This document shows positions 51,649-61,484 of a stretch of 64,000 nucleotides of DNA, one piece after another (the first letter of the stretch is position 1; every line of letters begins with the position of its first letter). A program made the translations under genes and the position numbers. Source of the DNA: Burkholderia sp. 4M9327F10 (lineage in GTDB: Bacteria; Pseudomonadota; Gammaproteobacteria; Burkholderiales; Burkholderiaceae); assembly GCF_005503145.1 (NCBI RefSeq), contig NZ_SCNV01000048.1:1-64000 (forward strand), in the 5' to 3' direction. Below the pieces are notes generated by a model, which was not told where the DNA came from, made no database searches, and saw nothing but the letters and a program-made list of their open reading frames with translations.

Positions 51649-54600
51649 ATGAACCGGAAAACATACAGGCTGGTGTACAGCCGACTGAGAGGCATGCTTG
51701 TAGCCGTCGAAGAGAGCGCCACGGCAGCGGGCAAGGAAGCGGGGCAGACCACGGTACGCAGCGAAAAATCACAGGGTGTAATTTTTTCATCATGCGCCGC
51801 GCTATTCACACTGAGCACGCAGAGACAGATCACGCTGGCCGCGCTCGCGCTCCTTGGCGCGTTGCCTTCATTGGCGGGTGCACAGATCGTTCCGGGCGGC
51901 GCGCACGCCCCCGGCGTCGTCCAGACACAGAACGGGCTGGATCAGGTGAACATCAACCGGCCCTCGGGCGCGGGTGTCTCGATGAACACGTACGGCCAGT
52001 TCGATGTTCAGCAGAAAGGCGCGATCCTGAACAACTCGCCCGCCATCGTGCAGACGCAGCAGGCGGGCATGATAAACGGCAATCCGAACTTCGGCCCCGG
52101 CCAGTCGGCGCGCGTTATCGTCAACCAGGTCAACAGCAGCGCGGCAAGCCAGATCAACGGGCATCTGGAGGTTGCGGGCCAGCGCGCGGAGGTTGTCATC
52201 GCGAACGGCAGCGGGATTTCCGTCAATGGCGGCGGCTTCATTAACACGTCGCGCGCGATCCTGACCACCGGCACACCGAACTTCGCAGCGGACGGCTCGC
52301 TCTCGGGTTTCAACGTGACCGGCGGCAACATCAGCATCCAGGGCACGGGACTCAATGCAGGCGACACCGACCAGGTTGACCTGCTTTCGCGCGCCGTACA
52401 GGCGAACGCCGCAATCTATGCGAAGAACCTGAATGTCGTGACCGGTGCAAACAGCATCGGCCATGACACACTCAATGCAACGCCGATTGCGGGTGATGGC
52501 CCGGCGCCGGGCGTCTCCATCGACGTGAGCCAGCTTGGTGGCATGTACGCCAATCGTATCGTGCTCGTAGGCACGGAACAGGGTGTGGGCGTGTCTAACA
52601 GAGGCGTGCTGGCCGCCCAGTCGGGTGACCTGACACTGACCACACAGGGCACGCTCATCCTGGCCGGACAGACTAACGCGAGCGGTAACGTTGCGTTGTC
52701 CGCGCGCGATGGCATCGACAACAGCGGCACGACCTACGCGCAGCAGAATGTCATTGCGAACACACCTGGCGCGTTCACGAATAGCGGTGTGCTCGCGGCG
52801 CAGCAGAATGCGAGTGTCAATGCCGGCAGTGTGACATCGACCGGCACGCTCGGTGCGGGCGTGAACGTCGACGGCAGTCTCGCGCAATCCGGCGATCTGT
52901 CGGTGACGGCCGACGGCACACTGACTGCGACCGGACGCAATGCGGCGGGCGGAAACGCCGCCGTATCCGGGTCGACGGTTGGTCTGGCCGGCAGCAGCAC
53001 GTCGGCCTACGGCTCGCTGGCGCTTGTTGCCAGCAGCGGCGACCTGAATCTCTCGGGCGCAACCGCGACGGCAGGCGGCGCGCTGGACGCGCACGCCTCC
53101 GGGACGCTCATCAACGACGCTGGCGCTCTGTCCTCAGGCGGTGCGCAGACCGTGACTGCGGGGGCGCTGTCCAATCGCAATGGGCAGATCGTCTCGGGCA
53201 GTACGCTCAACGTCGCGGTAACCAGTGACTTGTCGAACGAGGGCGGCACGCTGCAGGCCGCGGGTGCGCTTTCCGTCAATGCCGCTTCACTCGACAACTC
53301 GGGTGGCCATGTCGCAGCGCTCGGTGCGGATGGCCTGACGCTGAACACGGTCGGCCTCCTGAACAACGGTGCGAGCGGTACCGGGGTTGGCACCATCGGC
53401 GGCAACGGCAATGTGACCGTGCAGGCGGGGCAAATTGCAAACGCGGGTTCAATCGCGGCTGTGCAGTCGCTGATTGCCAGCGCGGCGCAGACCCTTTTCA
53501 ACAGCGGCACGCTGGCGGCGAACGGTAACGTCACCTTGTCCGCAGGTTCAACGTTGACGAACGCGAACACCATCGCGGCTGGTCGTCTGGTGACGCTCAC
53601 TGCAGCGGCGTTCGACAACAGCCGCGGCAATATTGGCGCTGACCAGCTCGCACTGCATGCGACGAACCTTGTTAATCAGAGCGGCAGCATCACGCAGACC
53701 GGCACGGGTGCGACGATTGTCGATGTGACCGGCACGTTCGACAACACGGGCGGCATGCTCCAGACCAGCAGCGAGAACCTCGCGCTCGGCCCTGCTGCAC
53801 TAGTTAACGACGGCGGCACGATTGCCAGCTCCGGCACCGGCATGCTGTCGGTCAATGCGGGCAAGCTTTCAAACAACGGCGGCACGATTGCGACGAATGG
53901 CGCGCTCGATGTCCGGTCGGGCGCCGCGTCGAACCGGGGCGGCACGCTGGCCGCACAGACAGGCGCGGCGCTCCGGATTGCCTCACTGGACAACAGCGCG
54001 GGCGGCTATGTGGGTGCACAGACCGTTTCGGTGACTGACACGGGTGCGCTGAACAATGCAGGCGGCACGATCCAGGCGGACGATACGCTCTCGGTCTCCG
54101 CGCAATCGGTTGCCAACGATGGCGGCTCCATCGCCAACGGCGGCACCGGCGCGACGACGCTCAGCGCCAGCGGTGCGGTCACGAACACGGGTAACGGCCT
54201 GATTGGCGGTAACGGCGCCGTGTCGGTATCGGGCGGCAGCATCGGTAACGCCGGCGGCACGATCACGGCGGGCGGGGCAGCCACGGTGCAGTCCGCCAGC
54301 ACGCTCGACAACCGGGCGGGTTTGATTCAGGGCAACGGGAACGTCTTGGTGTCGGCACAAGGCGCCATTGACAACACAGGCGGGCAGATCGAGGCGGATG
54401 GCATGGGTGCAGCGCTGGCCGTCTCGGGCGCATCGCTGGACAACACGAACGGCCGGATCGCCGACACGGGATCGGGTGCGACGACTGTCAGCGCGGCTAC
54501 CGTCACGAACAGCAACACAGGTGGCGTCGCTGGCGCAGGCACTATTGGCGGCAATGGTGACGTGACCGTGAATGCGGGTACGCTGTCGAACACGAACGGC

Positions 54601-57600
54601 GCGCAACTCGTGTCGGGCCATGACCTCGCGCTGAATATCGCCCAGCTTGCAGACAACACCAACGCAACGCTTTCGGGTGCCAACAACGTCACGCTCAACG
54701 GTCCGAACGCTGGCGTCATCAATGCGGGCGGCTCGATTCACGGCAACGGTGCGATGGTGCTGAATGCGGTCTCGCTCGACAACACGTCGGGACGGATCGG
54801 TAACGATGCAGGTAGCGGAGGCTCGGTATCCGTCAATGCCGGCACGCTTGCGAACCAGAACGGCGCGATCGGCAGCGACCAGAACCTGAGCGTCACGACG
54901 GACCAGCTTTCCGGCGACGGCCGGATCGTTGCAGGTAACGATGGCGCGGTCACCATCAACGGAGACTACACGCTCACGGGCGCCAACCAGATTCAGGCCA
55001 ACAACAACCTGACGTTCACTGCGGCGGGCACCTTCACGAATCAGGGCACGCTTGGCGCGGTGAACGCGCTGACGGTGAACGCAGCGAACGTGGATAACCA
55101 GGCCGGTGCGGATCTGAACTCGTCAGACACAACGGTCAATGCCGCGAACGCGATCACCAATGAAGGCCGTATTGAGGGCGATCTGGTGACGACGCATAGC
55201 GCGTCGCTGATCAACACGGCTACGATTGTCGGCAATGTGGTCACGCTGAACGCTGGTTCAATCGCCAACACGGGTCCAGCGGCGGCTATCGCAGCCGCCT
55301 CTGCGGTGAACCTGTATTCGCCCGGCGACATCTCGAACACGGGTGGCGCGAATATCTTCAGTCTTGGTGACATTAACATTGCCGCAGACGCAACGCGCGA
55401 TGCTAACGGTGTACTCGCTAAGCGCGGCAACTCGGTCACCAATGACCAATCCACCATCGAGGCAGACGGCAATATCGAGGTCGCCACACAGACGCTGACG
55501 AACACGCGCCCCGCGCCTACGGTCGAGACCGTGACAACCGGTGTCGATACGGTTCACCAGACCAAGCGCAGCAAGTACATACCCTGCACGACAACCGGTC
55601 CAGATTCGCATACATCCTGCACGCAATCGGTATGGGACAACGGCTATATCGCACCGGTCAACGCGACCTTTTCCGGTTCAGATGTCGTGTCGCAGACTTC
55701 CGGTCCGAGCGCTACCGATAACATGCTGGTGGTGAACGTCAATGGCCAGCCGCAGACGATCTGGTACAACACGCTGACCACCAACGCTGACGGCACGATC
55801 ACGATTAGCTATTGGGACGGCTACGACCCGAACGTCAACTACGACCCCGCCACCGAATATGCATCGCGTAACGATGCCCACAAGGGTTACCAGCGCGTCG
55901 AGATCGCACGCGACACGACCACCACCACGCAGCAGGACCAGGTAACCGGACCGCAGGCGCAGCAAGCGCAGATCATGGCAGGCGGCAACCTGGTGCTTGC
56001 CAACGTTGGCACGCTGAACAACGCGTACAGCGCGATCGGCGCAGGCGGCTCCATGCAGATCGGCAGTGCCGATGCCGGCGGCGATGTGGCGAGCGGCAAC
56101 TACGGCGGCACGCTCGTCAACAATACTGGCCAGACGCTCTACCAGTACCAGAAGCAGGACATCGTTTCGACCTATGCATGGAACGAGAACATTTCGCGCG
56201 ATGTCGGCACGGTGGTTGAACCGTCGATTGTCCTGTCTCCGGTTGCGATTGGCGGCACGGGTGGCACGATCATCGCGAACAAGGCGGTGCAGATCAACGC
56301 AACCGATATCAACAACACGAATGTGGTGGCGGCAAACTCCGCGACTGGTGCGACGGGCGGCACGCTTGGCGCGAATGGTGCGGTTGGTGGCATCACCGGC
56401 GGCGGGGCACAAACCGTCAACCTCGCAACCGGTCAGACTCAGACCGTTAACGCGCCGCAGTCCATCGCGGGGCCGGGTGGCGCGCTCAGCATTACCCTGC
56501 CGCCAGGCGGCCTGTACACGCTCAACACGGCGCCCGGCGCGTCGTATCTGATCGTCACCGATCCGCGGCTGACCAGCTACGCGAGCTTCATTTCAAGCGA
56601 CTACATGCTGGGGGCACTCGGACTCGACCCATCGAAGACCATCAAGCGGCTCGGCGATGGAGTGTATGAAGAGCAGATGGTGCGCAACCAGATCACGCAA
56701 CTGACGGGCCGTGTCTATCTGCAGGGCTACACGAGCAACGAGGATGAGTATCGCGCGCTGATGGATAACGGCGTGAACGTCGCGAGGGAATTCAATCTCG
56801 AACCGGGCATGGCGCTGACTGCTGCGCAGATGGATGCGCTTACCAGCGATATCGTGTGGCTGGTCCGCCAGAGCGTCACGCTGCCGGATGGCAGCACGCA
56901 GCAGGTGCTGGCTCCTGTCGTCTATCTGGCTCATACCCATGCGAACGATTTGCAGCCAACCGGTGCGCTGATTGCCGCGGACGATGTGGAAATTCACGCC
57001 ACAGGCAGTGCGATCAACTCGGGTGTCATCAAGGGTGGTACGCAGACCGTGGTCAGCGCGACCAATATCCTGAACCGGGGCGGCTCGATTGGCAGCAGCA
57101 CGGATAGCGGCACGACCGTGGTTTCGGCGAGCAATGACGTGGTGAACGCCTCGGGGCGGATCACGGGCAACCGGGTAGCTGTGCTTGCCGGTCATGACGT
57201 CGTGAATACGACGCTGGTGGATGCGATTGGCGTCAGCTCGGCAGCGGGTAACAGCAAGGTCAGCCAGACGCTGCTGGGTGCGCAGGGCACGATTGCGTCG
57301 ACGGGGGATCTGCTTGTGGCAGCAGGCAATGACCTGGCTGTACACGGTGCGAGCATTGCTGCGGGCGGTAACGCGCAGATTGCTGCGGGTCATGACATCA
57401 CCGTGGACGCCGTGCAGTCGAACACATCGCAGTCGGTCACGAAGAATGCCGGCCATCATTGGGAGGCGTCCAGCACGATCAACGAGACTGGCGCAATCAC
57501 GGCTGGCGGCAGTCTTGCGATGCAGAGCGGCAACGATACGACGCTCAAGGGGGCGACCGTTAGCGCGGGCGGCGACATGGCGGTTGTGGCGGGCGGCAAC

Positions 57601-60600
57601 CTGACGGCGACGACTGTCACCAACACCGCGACATACAGCAATGTCGCGACCGACGATAAGACGCGCAAGCAGGTGGACCGTGGCTATGACGAACAGGCGG
57701 TGGGGACGAATGTTAGTGCGGGTGGGAATGCAATGCTTGCGGCCTTGAGCGCGGACTCCGCCAAGGGCGACGTCACGCTTACGGGTTCGTCGCTGGCCGC
57801 AGGCAACGGTGCGGCAACCGTAGCAGGCACAGGCAATGTGACCATCAACGAAGGTCGTGAAGAGCACGATTCCTACTTGGCTACCGAATCGAAGCGTGGC
57901 AGCTTCGTGCATGGCTCGACCACCGACACGATGCAGAACACGCAGGCAAACATCGGCGTGGGCAGCACCGTGTCCGGCGATACGGTCACGGTGAGCGCAG
58001 GCAAGGACCTGAACGTCAAAGGCTCCAGCATTGCGGGTACGAATGACGTGAATCTGGCCGCAGCGGGCAACGTGAACATCACGACGTCGCAGGATACGCA
58101 GAGCACATCGAGCTACTACCAGAAGCACGAGTCCGGCTTCGGCACAGGTGGCGGGATCGGTATTTCGGTAGGCAGCAAGACGCAAACCGACACGGCCAGC
58201 ACCACTCAGGTCACGAACACCGGTAGCACGATCGGCTCGCTAAATGGCAGTCTGAACATCACTGCAGGCAAGGATTTGCATGTGACGGGCAGCGATCTGA
58301 TCGCCGCGCAGAATGTCACGGGCACGGGCGCGAATGTCACGATCGACTCGGCCGTCGATACGATGCACCACGACGAGATGCACGAGGTTAAACAAAGCGG
58401 CTTTACGCTCGCGATCAAGGCGCCGGTGATTGACGCGGTGTCCAATACGGTTGACCAGGCGCACACGGCGCGCCGCGGCCAGGACGATCGCGCGGCCGCG
58501 CTGCACGGCATGGCGGCGGCGAGCGGTGCAATTGATGCGGTGGGCGCTGCAGATGCTGCATTGGGCGAGCTTGCCAACGGACAGACGCCATCGGCAAAGA
58601 TCGAACTCAGTTATGGCAGCAGCCATAGCAAGACCACCTACACCGAGGACAGTACGACCCATCGCGGGTCAAACGTCGCGGCCGGTGGCACGGCTGCGTT
58701 TGCCGCAACCGGTGATGGCATGCCGGGAAGCGGCAACCTGACGATCGCAGGTTCGAATGTGAACGCGAATGACGTAATCCTCGCGGCAAGGAACCAGGTC
58801 AATCTCGTGAACACCACTGACACCGATTCGACACGCAGCACGAACGAATCGGGCAGCGCGAGCGTGGGCATCTCGTATGGCACGCAGGGCTTCGGTGTCG
58901 ATGCGTCGATGTCGAAGGCGCACGGCAACGGCAACAGCGATGCCGCCGTGCAGAACAATACGCATGTGACGGCAGCGAATACTGCGACGATCATTTCAGG
59001 CGGCGACACCAACATCATCGGCTCGAACGTCAACGGCCGTCAGGTGAACGCCGATGTTGGCGGCAACCTGAACATCGCTAGCGTGCAGGACACGATGTCG
59101 AGCAACGCCCATCAGGAGAGCACGGGCGGGGGCTTTGCGATCAGCCAGGGCGGTGGCAGCGCGAGCTTCAGTCATACCAACGCGAACGCAAACGGCAGCT
59201 ATGCGGGTGTGAACGAACAGGCCGGCATCCAGGCGGGCGACGGCGGCTTTAATGTCAGCGTCAAGGGCAACACCGACCTCAAGGGTGCGGTGATTGCGAG
59301 CGATGCGGATGCATCAAAGAACAACCTGTCCACCGGGACGCTGACCTTTAGCGATATCCAGAACCAGTCGAGCTACGACGCGCATTCGGGCGGATTCAGC
59401 GCGGGTGTGACGACGGGTGACGGCGGTGCGAACTACAGCACCCATAGCAATACGTCAGGCAAGAATACGGGCGGCGGTGCGCCGATGTTGAGCCAGAACG
59501 ACAGCGGTAGCGACAGCGCGACGACGCGTAGCGGAATCAGCGCGGGCACGATCAGTGTCACCGATGTAGCCGCCCAAACGCAGGATATTGCAAGCCTGAA
59601 CCGGGATACGTCGAACACGAACGGCACGGTTGCCAGATTGCCGGACGTGAATAATCTGCTGGATCGCCAGGCCGACATGATGGCGGCGGCGAGTGTGGCG
59701 GGCGAGGCGGTGTCGCGGCGCATTGGTGATTTTGCGGATGCGCAGGCCAAGGCCACAGGCGATCCGGCGTGGGCGGAAGGTGGCGCGTATCGGGCGGAAA
59801 TGCAGGCTGCAGGCGCTGCGCTTGTGACCGGCCTTGCTGGCGGAAACGCGCTCGGTGGTGCTGCGGGTGCGGGAATCGCTTCAATTGCGGCCGGCAGGCT
59901 GAACGAATTGAGCGGGGCTATCGCTGGATCGAATCCGACTGGCAACCCGGATATGAATACGGCGCTTGGCAACATCGTGGCGAATGTGATTGCGACTGGC
60001 GCCGGTGCAGCGGTTGGCGGGGATGCGGGTGGGTTCTCGGGGTACAACGTGGATCGGTTTAATCGGCAGTTGCATCCGGATGAAAAGCAGGCCATTGCGA
60101 AGCAGGCCAATGGAGACAGCGCGGAAGAGAAAAAGCTGACGCAGGCGGCTTGCTACGTGGTGAAATGCTGGGCCGAGTATCCCCAGGGGAGCGACCAGTA
60201 CAACTCGAATTATGTGAGCCAGCTTGAAGCGTCACAACTCGGGCCAGAGTTGCAATGGGTGAGCAACCAGAAGGAAGCCGGATTGTTCGACTACACGCCG
60301 ACGCAGAAGATCGCGGACATGGTGCAGAGCGATCCGTTGGGTACGGCGAAGGACGCGGCCAAGGTGGTTCTTGGCGGAGTCACCACGAAAACTGGCGTGG
60401 GACTCTGCACATCGGGCCTTGGATGCGCGGCAGGTGTTCCGATTGCTGCATTCGGTGCTAGCGATATGGCAGAAGGCGCTGACGGACTGTACAACCGATA
60501 CAACGGCATCAGCGCACCAGCGGCGAATCCGTTGAGATATGGGTTCAATCTGCTTAGTCCGACGTGGGGTGATACGGCATATGATGGATTGAACCTTATG

Positions 60601-60837
60601 GCAGCGGCTATGGCGTTGAGAGCCCCTGTTTCGCTTAAGATGGGTACGGCAGACGGCCTGAATCGCTCTGGTTCAATGTTTGACGTCACCGTGCCGCGCA
60701 TCAACAACAATACGCTCATACCATTCATTGGGCAGGCTGCGCCTTATGGTACGACCCAAGCGATTCTGCTTTTTGGGATTGGCACAAAGGGAGTAACTGT
60801 CATCAACGACGTTCGAAATGCTGGTGATAAGAAATGA
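51649..60837 (+). CDS. cdiA: CdiA/FhaB-type contact-dependent inhibition exoprotein
   Basis: A 3062-residue two-partner-secretion exoprotein. It begins with an extended signal (MNRKTYRLVYSRLRG), a hydrophobic core at about 60-78, and a TPS domain to about 230 (NPNFGPGQSARVIVNQVNSS). A long beta-helix of FHA repeats follows, rich in NxGGxIxxxG motifs. The region NRQLHPDEKQ (about 2805) opens the pretoxin part, with a GADGLYNRYNG and SPTWGDTAYDGLNL module near 2943-2975. The last about 55 residues (from GSMFDV, about 3009) form the variable tip and contain the hydrophobic stretch TTQAILLFGIGTKG. The stop overlaps the immunity gene. Its size is normal for CdiA. Confidence 0.92.
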   Translation: MNRKTYRLVYSRLRGMLVAVEESATAAGKEAGQTTVRSEKSQGVIFSSCAALFTLSTQRQITLAALALLGALPSLAGAQIVPGGAHAPGVVQTQNGLDQVNINRPSGAGVSMNTYGQFDVQQKGAILNNSPAIVQTQQAGMINGNPNFGPGQSARVIVNQVNSSAASQINGHLEVAGQRAEVVIANGSGISVNGGGFINTSRAILTTGTPNFAADGSLSGFNVTGGNISIQGTGLNAGDTDQVDLLSRAVQANAAIYAKNLNVVTGANSIGHDTLNATPIAGDGPAPGVSIDVSQLGGMYANRIVLVGTEQGVGVSNRGVLAAQSGDLTLTTQGTLILAGQTNASGNVALSARDGIDNSGTTYAQQNVIANTPGAFTNSGVLAAQQNASVNAGSVTSTGTLGAGVNVDGSLAQSGDLSVTADGTLTATGRNAAGGNAAVSGSTVGLAGSSTSAYGSLALVASSGDLNLSGATATAGGALDAHASGTLINDAGALSSGGAQTVTAGALSNRNGQIVSGSTLNVAVTSDLSNEGGTLQAAGALSVNAASLDNSGGHVAALGADGLTLNTVGLLNNGASGTGVGTIGGNGNVTVQAGQIANAGSIAAVQSLIASAAQTLFNSGTLAANGNVTLSAGSTLTNANTIAAGRLVTLTAAAFDNSRGNIGADQLALHATNLVNQSGSITQTGTGATIVDVTGTFDNTGGMLQTSSENLALGPAALVNDGGTIASSGTGMLSVNAGKLSNNGGTIATNGALDVRSGAASNRGGTLAAQTGAALRIASLDNSAGGYVGAQTVSVTDTGALNNAGGTIQADDTLSVSAQSVANDGGSIANGGTGATTLSASGAVTNTGNGLIGGNGAVSVSGGSIGNAGGTITAGGAATVQSASTLDNRAGLIQGNGNVLVSAQGAIDNTGGQIEADGMGAALAVSGASLDNTNGRIADTGSGATTVSAATVTNSNTGGVAGAGTIGGNGDVTVNAGTLSNTNGAQLVSGHDLALNIAQLADNTNATLSGANNVTLNGPNAGVINAGGSIHGNGAMVLNAVSLDNTSGRIGNDAGSGGSVSVNAGTLANQNGAIGSDQNLSVTTDQLSGDGRIVAGNDGAVTINGDYTLTGANQIQANNNLTFTAAGTFTNQGTLGAVNALTVNAANVDNQAGADLNSSDTTVNAANAITNEGRIEGDLVTTHSASLINTATIVGNVVTLNAGSIANTGPAAAIAAASAVNLYSPGDISNTGGANIFSLGDINIAADATRDANGVLAKRGNSVTNDQSTIEADGNIEVATQTLTNTRPAPTVETVTTGVDTVHQTKRSKYIPCTTTGPDSHTSCTQSVWDNGYIAPVNATFSGSDVVSQTSGPSATDNMLVVNVNGQPQTIWYNTLTTNADGTITISYWDGYDPNVNYDPATEYASRNDAHKGYQRVEIARDTTTTTQQDQVTGPQAQQAQIMAGGNLVLANVGTLNNAYSAIGAGGSMQIGSADAGGDVASGNYGGTLVNNTGQTLYQYQKQDIVSTYAWNENISRDVGTVVEPSIVLSPVAIGGTGGTIIANKAVQINATDINNTNVVAANSATGATGGTLGANGAVGGITGGGAQTVNLATGQTQTVNAPQSIAGPGGALSITLPPGGLYTLNTAPGASYLIVTDPRLTSYASFISSDYMLGALGLDPSKTIKRLGDGVYEEQMVRNQITQLTGRVYLQGYTSNEDEYRALMDNGVNVAREFNLEPGMALTAAQMDALTSDIVWLVRQSVTLPDGSTQQVLAPVVYLAHTHANDLQPTGALIAADDVEIHATGSAINSGVIKGGTQTVVSATNILNRGGSIGSSTDSGTTVVSASNDVVNASGRITGNRVAVLAGHDVVNTTLVDAIGVSSAAGNSKVSQTLLGAQGTIASTGDLLVAAGNDLAVHGASIAAGGNAQIAAGHDITVDAVQSNTSQSVTKNAGHHWEASSTINETGAITAGGSLAMQSGNDTTLKGATVSAGGDMAVVAGGNLTATTVTNTATYSNVATDDKTRKQVDRGYDEQAVGTNVSAGGNAMLAALSADSAKGDVTLTGSSLAAGNGAATVAGTGNVTINEGREEHDSYLATESKRGSFVHGSTTDTMQNTQANIGVGSTVSGDTVTVSAGKDLNVKGSSIAGTNDVNLAAAGNVNITTSQDTQSTSSYYQKHESGFGTGGGIGISVGSKTQTDTASTTQVTNTGSTIGSLNGSLNITAGKDLHVTGSDLIAAQNVTGTGANVTIDSAVDTMHHDEMHEVKQSGFTLAIKAPVIDAVSNTVDQAHTARRGQDDRAAALHGMAAASGAIDAVGAADAALGELANGQTPSAKIELSYGSSHSKTTYTEDSTTHRGSNVAAGGTAAFAATGDGMPGSGNLTIAGSNVNANDVILAARNQVNLVNTTDTDSTRSTNESGSASVGISYGTQGFGVDASMSKAHGNGNSDAAVQNNTHVTAANTATIISGGDTNIIGSNVNGRQVNADVGGNLNIASVQDTMSSNAHQESTGGGFAISQGGGSASFSHTNANANGSYAGVNEQAGIQAGDGGFNVSVKGNTDLKGAVIASDADASKNNLSTGTLTFSDIQNQSSYDAHSGGFSAGVTTGDGGANYSTHSNTSGKNTGGGAPMLSQNDSGSDSATTRSGISAGTISVTDVAAQTQDIASLNRDTSNTNGTVARLPDVNNLLDRQADMMAAASVAGEAVSRRIGDFADAQAKATGDPAWAEGGAYRAEMQAAGAALVTGLAGGNALGGAAGAGIASIAAGRLNELSGAIAGSNPTGNPDMNTALGNIVANVIATGAGAAVGGDAGGFSGYNVDRFNRQLHPDEKQAIAKQANGDSAEEKKLTQAACYVVKCWAEYPQGSDQYNSNYVSQLEASQLGPELQWVSNQKEAGLFDYTPTQKIADMVQSDPLGTAKDAAKVVLGGVTTKTGVGLCTSGLGCAAGVPIAAFGASDMAEGADGLYNRYNGISAPAANPLRYGFNLLSPTWGDTAYDGLNLMAAAMALRAPVSLKMGTADGLNRSGSMFDVTVPRINNNTLIPFIGQAAPYGTTQAILLFGIGTKGVTVINDVRNAGDKK

Positions 60838-61103
60838 ACTGGAAAAGACTCTATGCGACGTCGCAGATCTGTTTAATGGTATGTGTGGTATCCACGTTCA
60901 GCGCAGGTTTCTGGTCGTTTCTCGTCGCAGGGCTCTGCCGGATAGTATTCAAGCTGGGGGACAACGCATCAATGCTGCTGATTGGTCTCCCGGCATTCGT
61001 TGTTCTATTTCCGATATTTGTAAAACACTTGCCGAAGCCTTTGCGCAAAGCCGGCATGTTGAGTGACGATCCTGCAACGTTTGGCCCATGGATCAAGGAC
61101 TAA
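60834..61103 (+). CDS. cdiI: candidate CDI immunity protein, inner-membrane type
   Basis: An 89-residue protein that overlaps the cdiA stop by ATGA. It has two membrane segments, about 6-38 (ICLMVCVVSTFSAGFWSFLV) and 46-66 (SMLLIGLPAFVVLFPIFV), and a charged tail ending in KD. Position right after cdiA is where immunity genes lie, and a membrane immunity protein fits a toxin that acts on membranes. The sequence is not one I recognise; the pairing is inferred from position. Confidence 0.7.
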   Translation: MNWKRLYATSQICLMVCVVSTFSAGFWSFLVAGLCRIVFKLGDNASMLLIGLPAFVVLFPIFVKHLPKPLRKAGMLSDDPATFGPWIKD

Positions 61104-61104
61104 C

Positions 61105-61368
61105 ATGGTCCAAAAAATCAAACTGTCGGTGGATCGCTATAACTGGCAACTGCATCCTGACAAATGCGCGATGGCGAAGCCGGACGCAAAAATCGTTGTG
61201 TGGCACCTTGGTATCAGCGAACAGAACGAGACATCTGGTGCAGCGGGTGGTGTCCAAAGAAATGAGTGCGCACTTTCGGATGGGTACCGCTATCGGTTCA
61301 TACGAGTTCATGCACTGAGAGTTGGCAGTTTCACACATAGGCTGATTCACAGCCGAACGCGTCACTAA
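61105..61368 (+). CDS. small unrecognised protein in the CDI locus
   Basis: An 87-residue reading frame starting one base after the immunity gene stop. It is basic and rather hydrophilic, with no signal or membrane segment (MVQKIKLSVDRYNW start, then KIVVWHLGISEQNE). It might be a remnant of an older immunity or IS gene or a real small partner. There is no separate ribosome-binding site, so coupled translation would be required. Confidence 0.35.
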   Translation: MVQKIKLSVDRYNWQLHPDKCAMAKPDAKIVVWHLGISEQNETSGAAGGVQRNECALSDGYRYRFIRVHALRVGSFTHRLIHSRTRH

Positions 61369-61390
61369 CACAAGCCAAAGATCGTATAGA

Positions 61391-61434
61391 AGCTAATTTA
61401 TTCTAATTAATTAGTAATGCGAATAAATTGAGCT
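61391..61434. repeat. AT-rich inverted repeat before the acyltransferase gene
   Basis: AGCTAATTTATTC and GAATAAATTGAGCT flank a palindrome CTAATTAATTAG (61403-61414). The AT-rich block stands out from the GC-rich surroundings and lies 50 bp upstream of the acyltransferase start. It could be a terminator, an operator or an H-NS-type silencer nucleation site. Confidence 0.5.
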
Positions 61435-61484
61435 AATCAAGTGAAACAAATGCCGCCAAACGCCCCCAAAACCCGAGCCAAACA

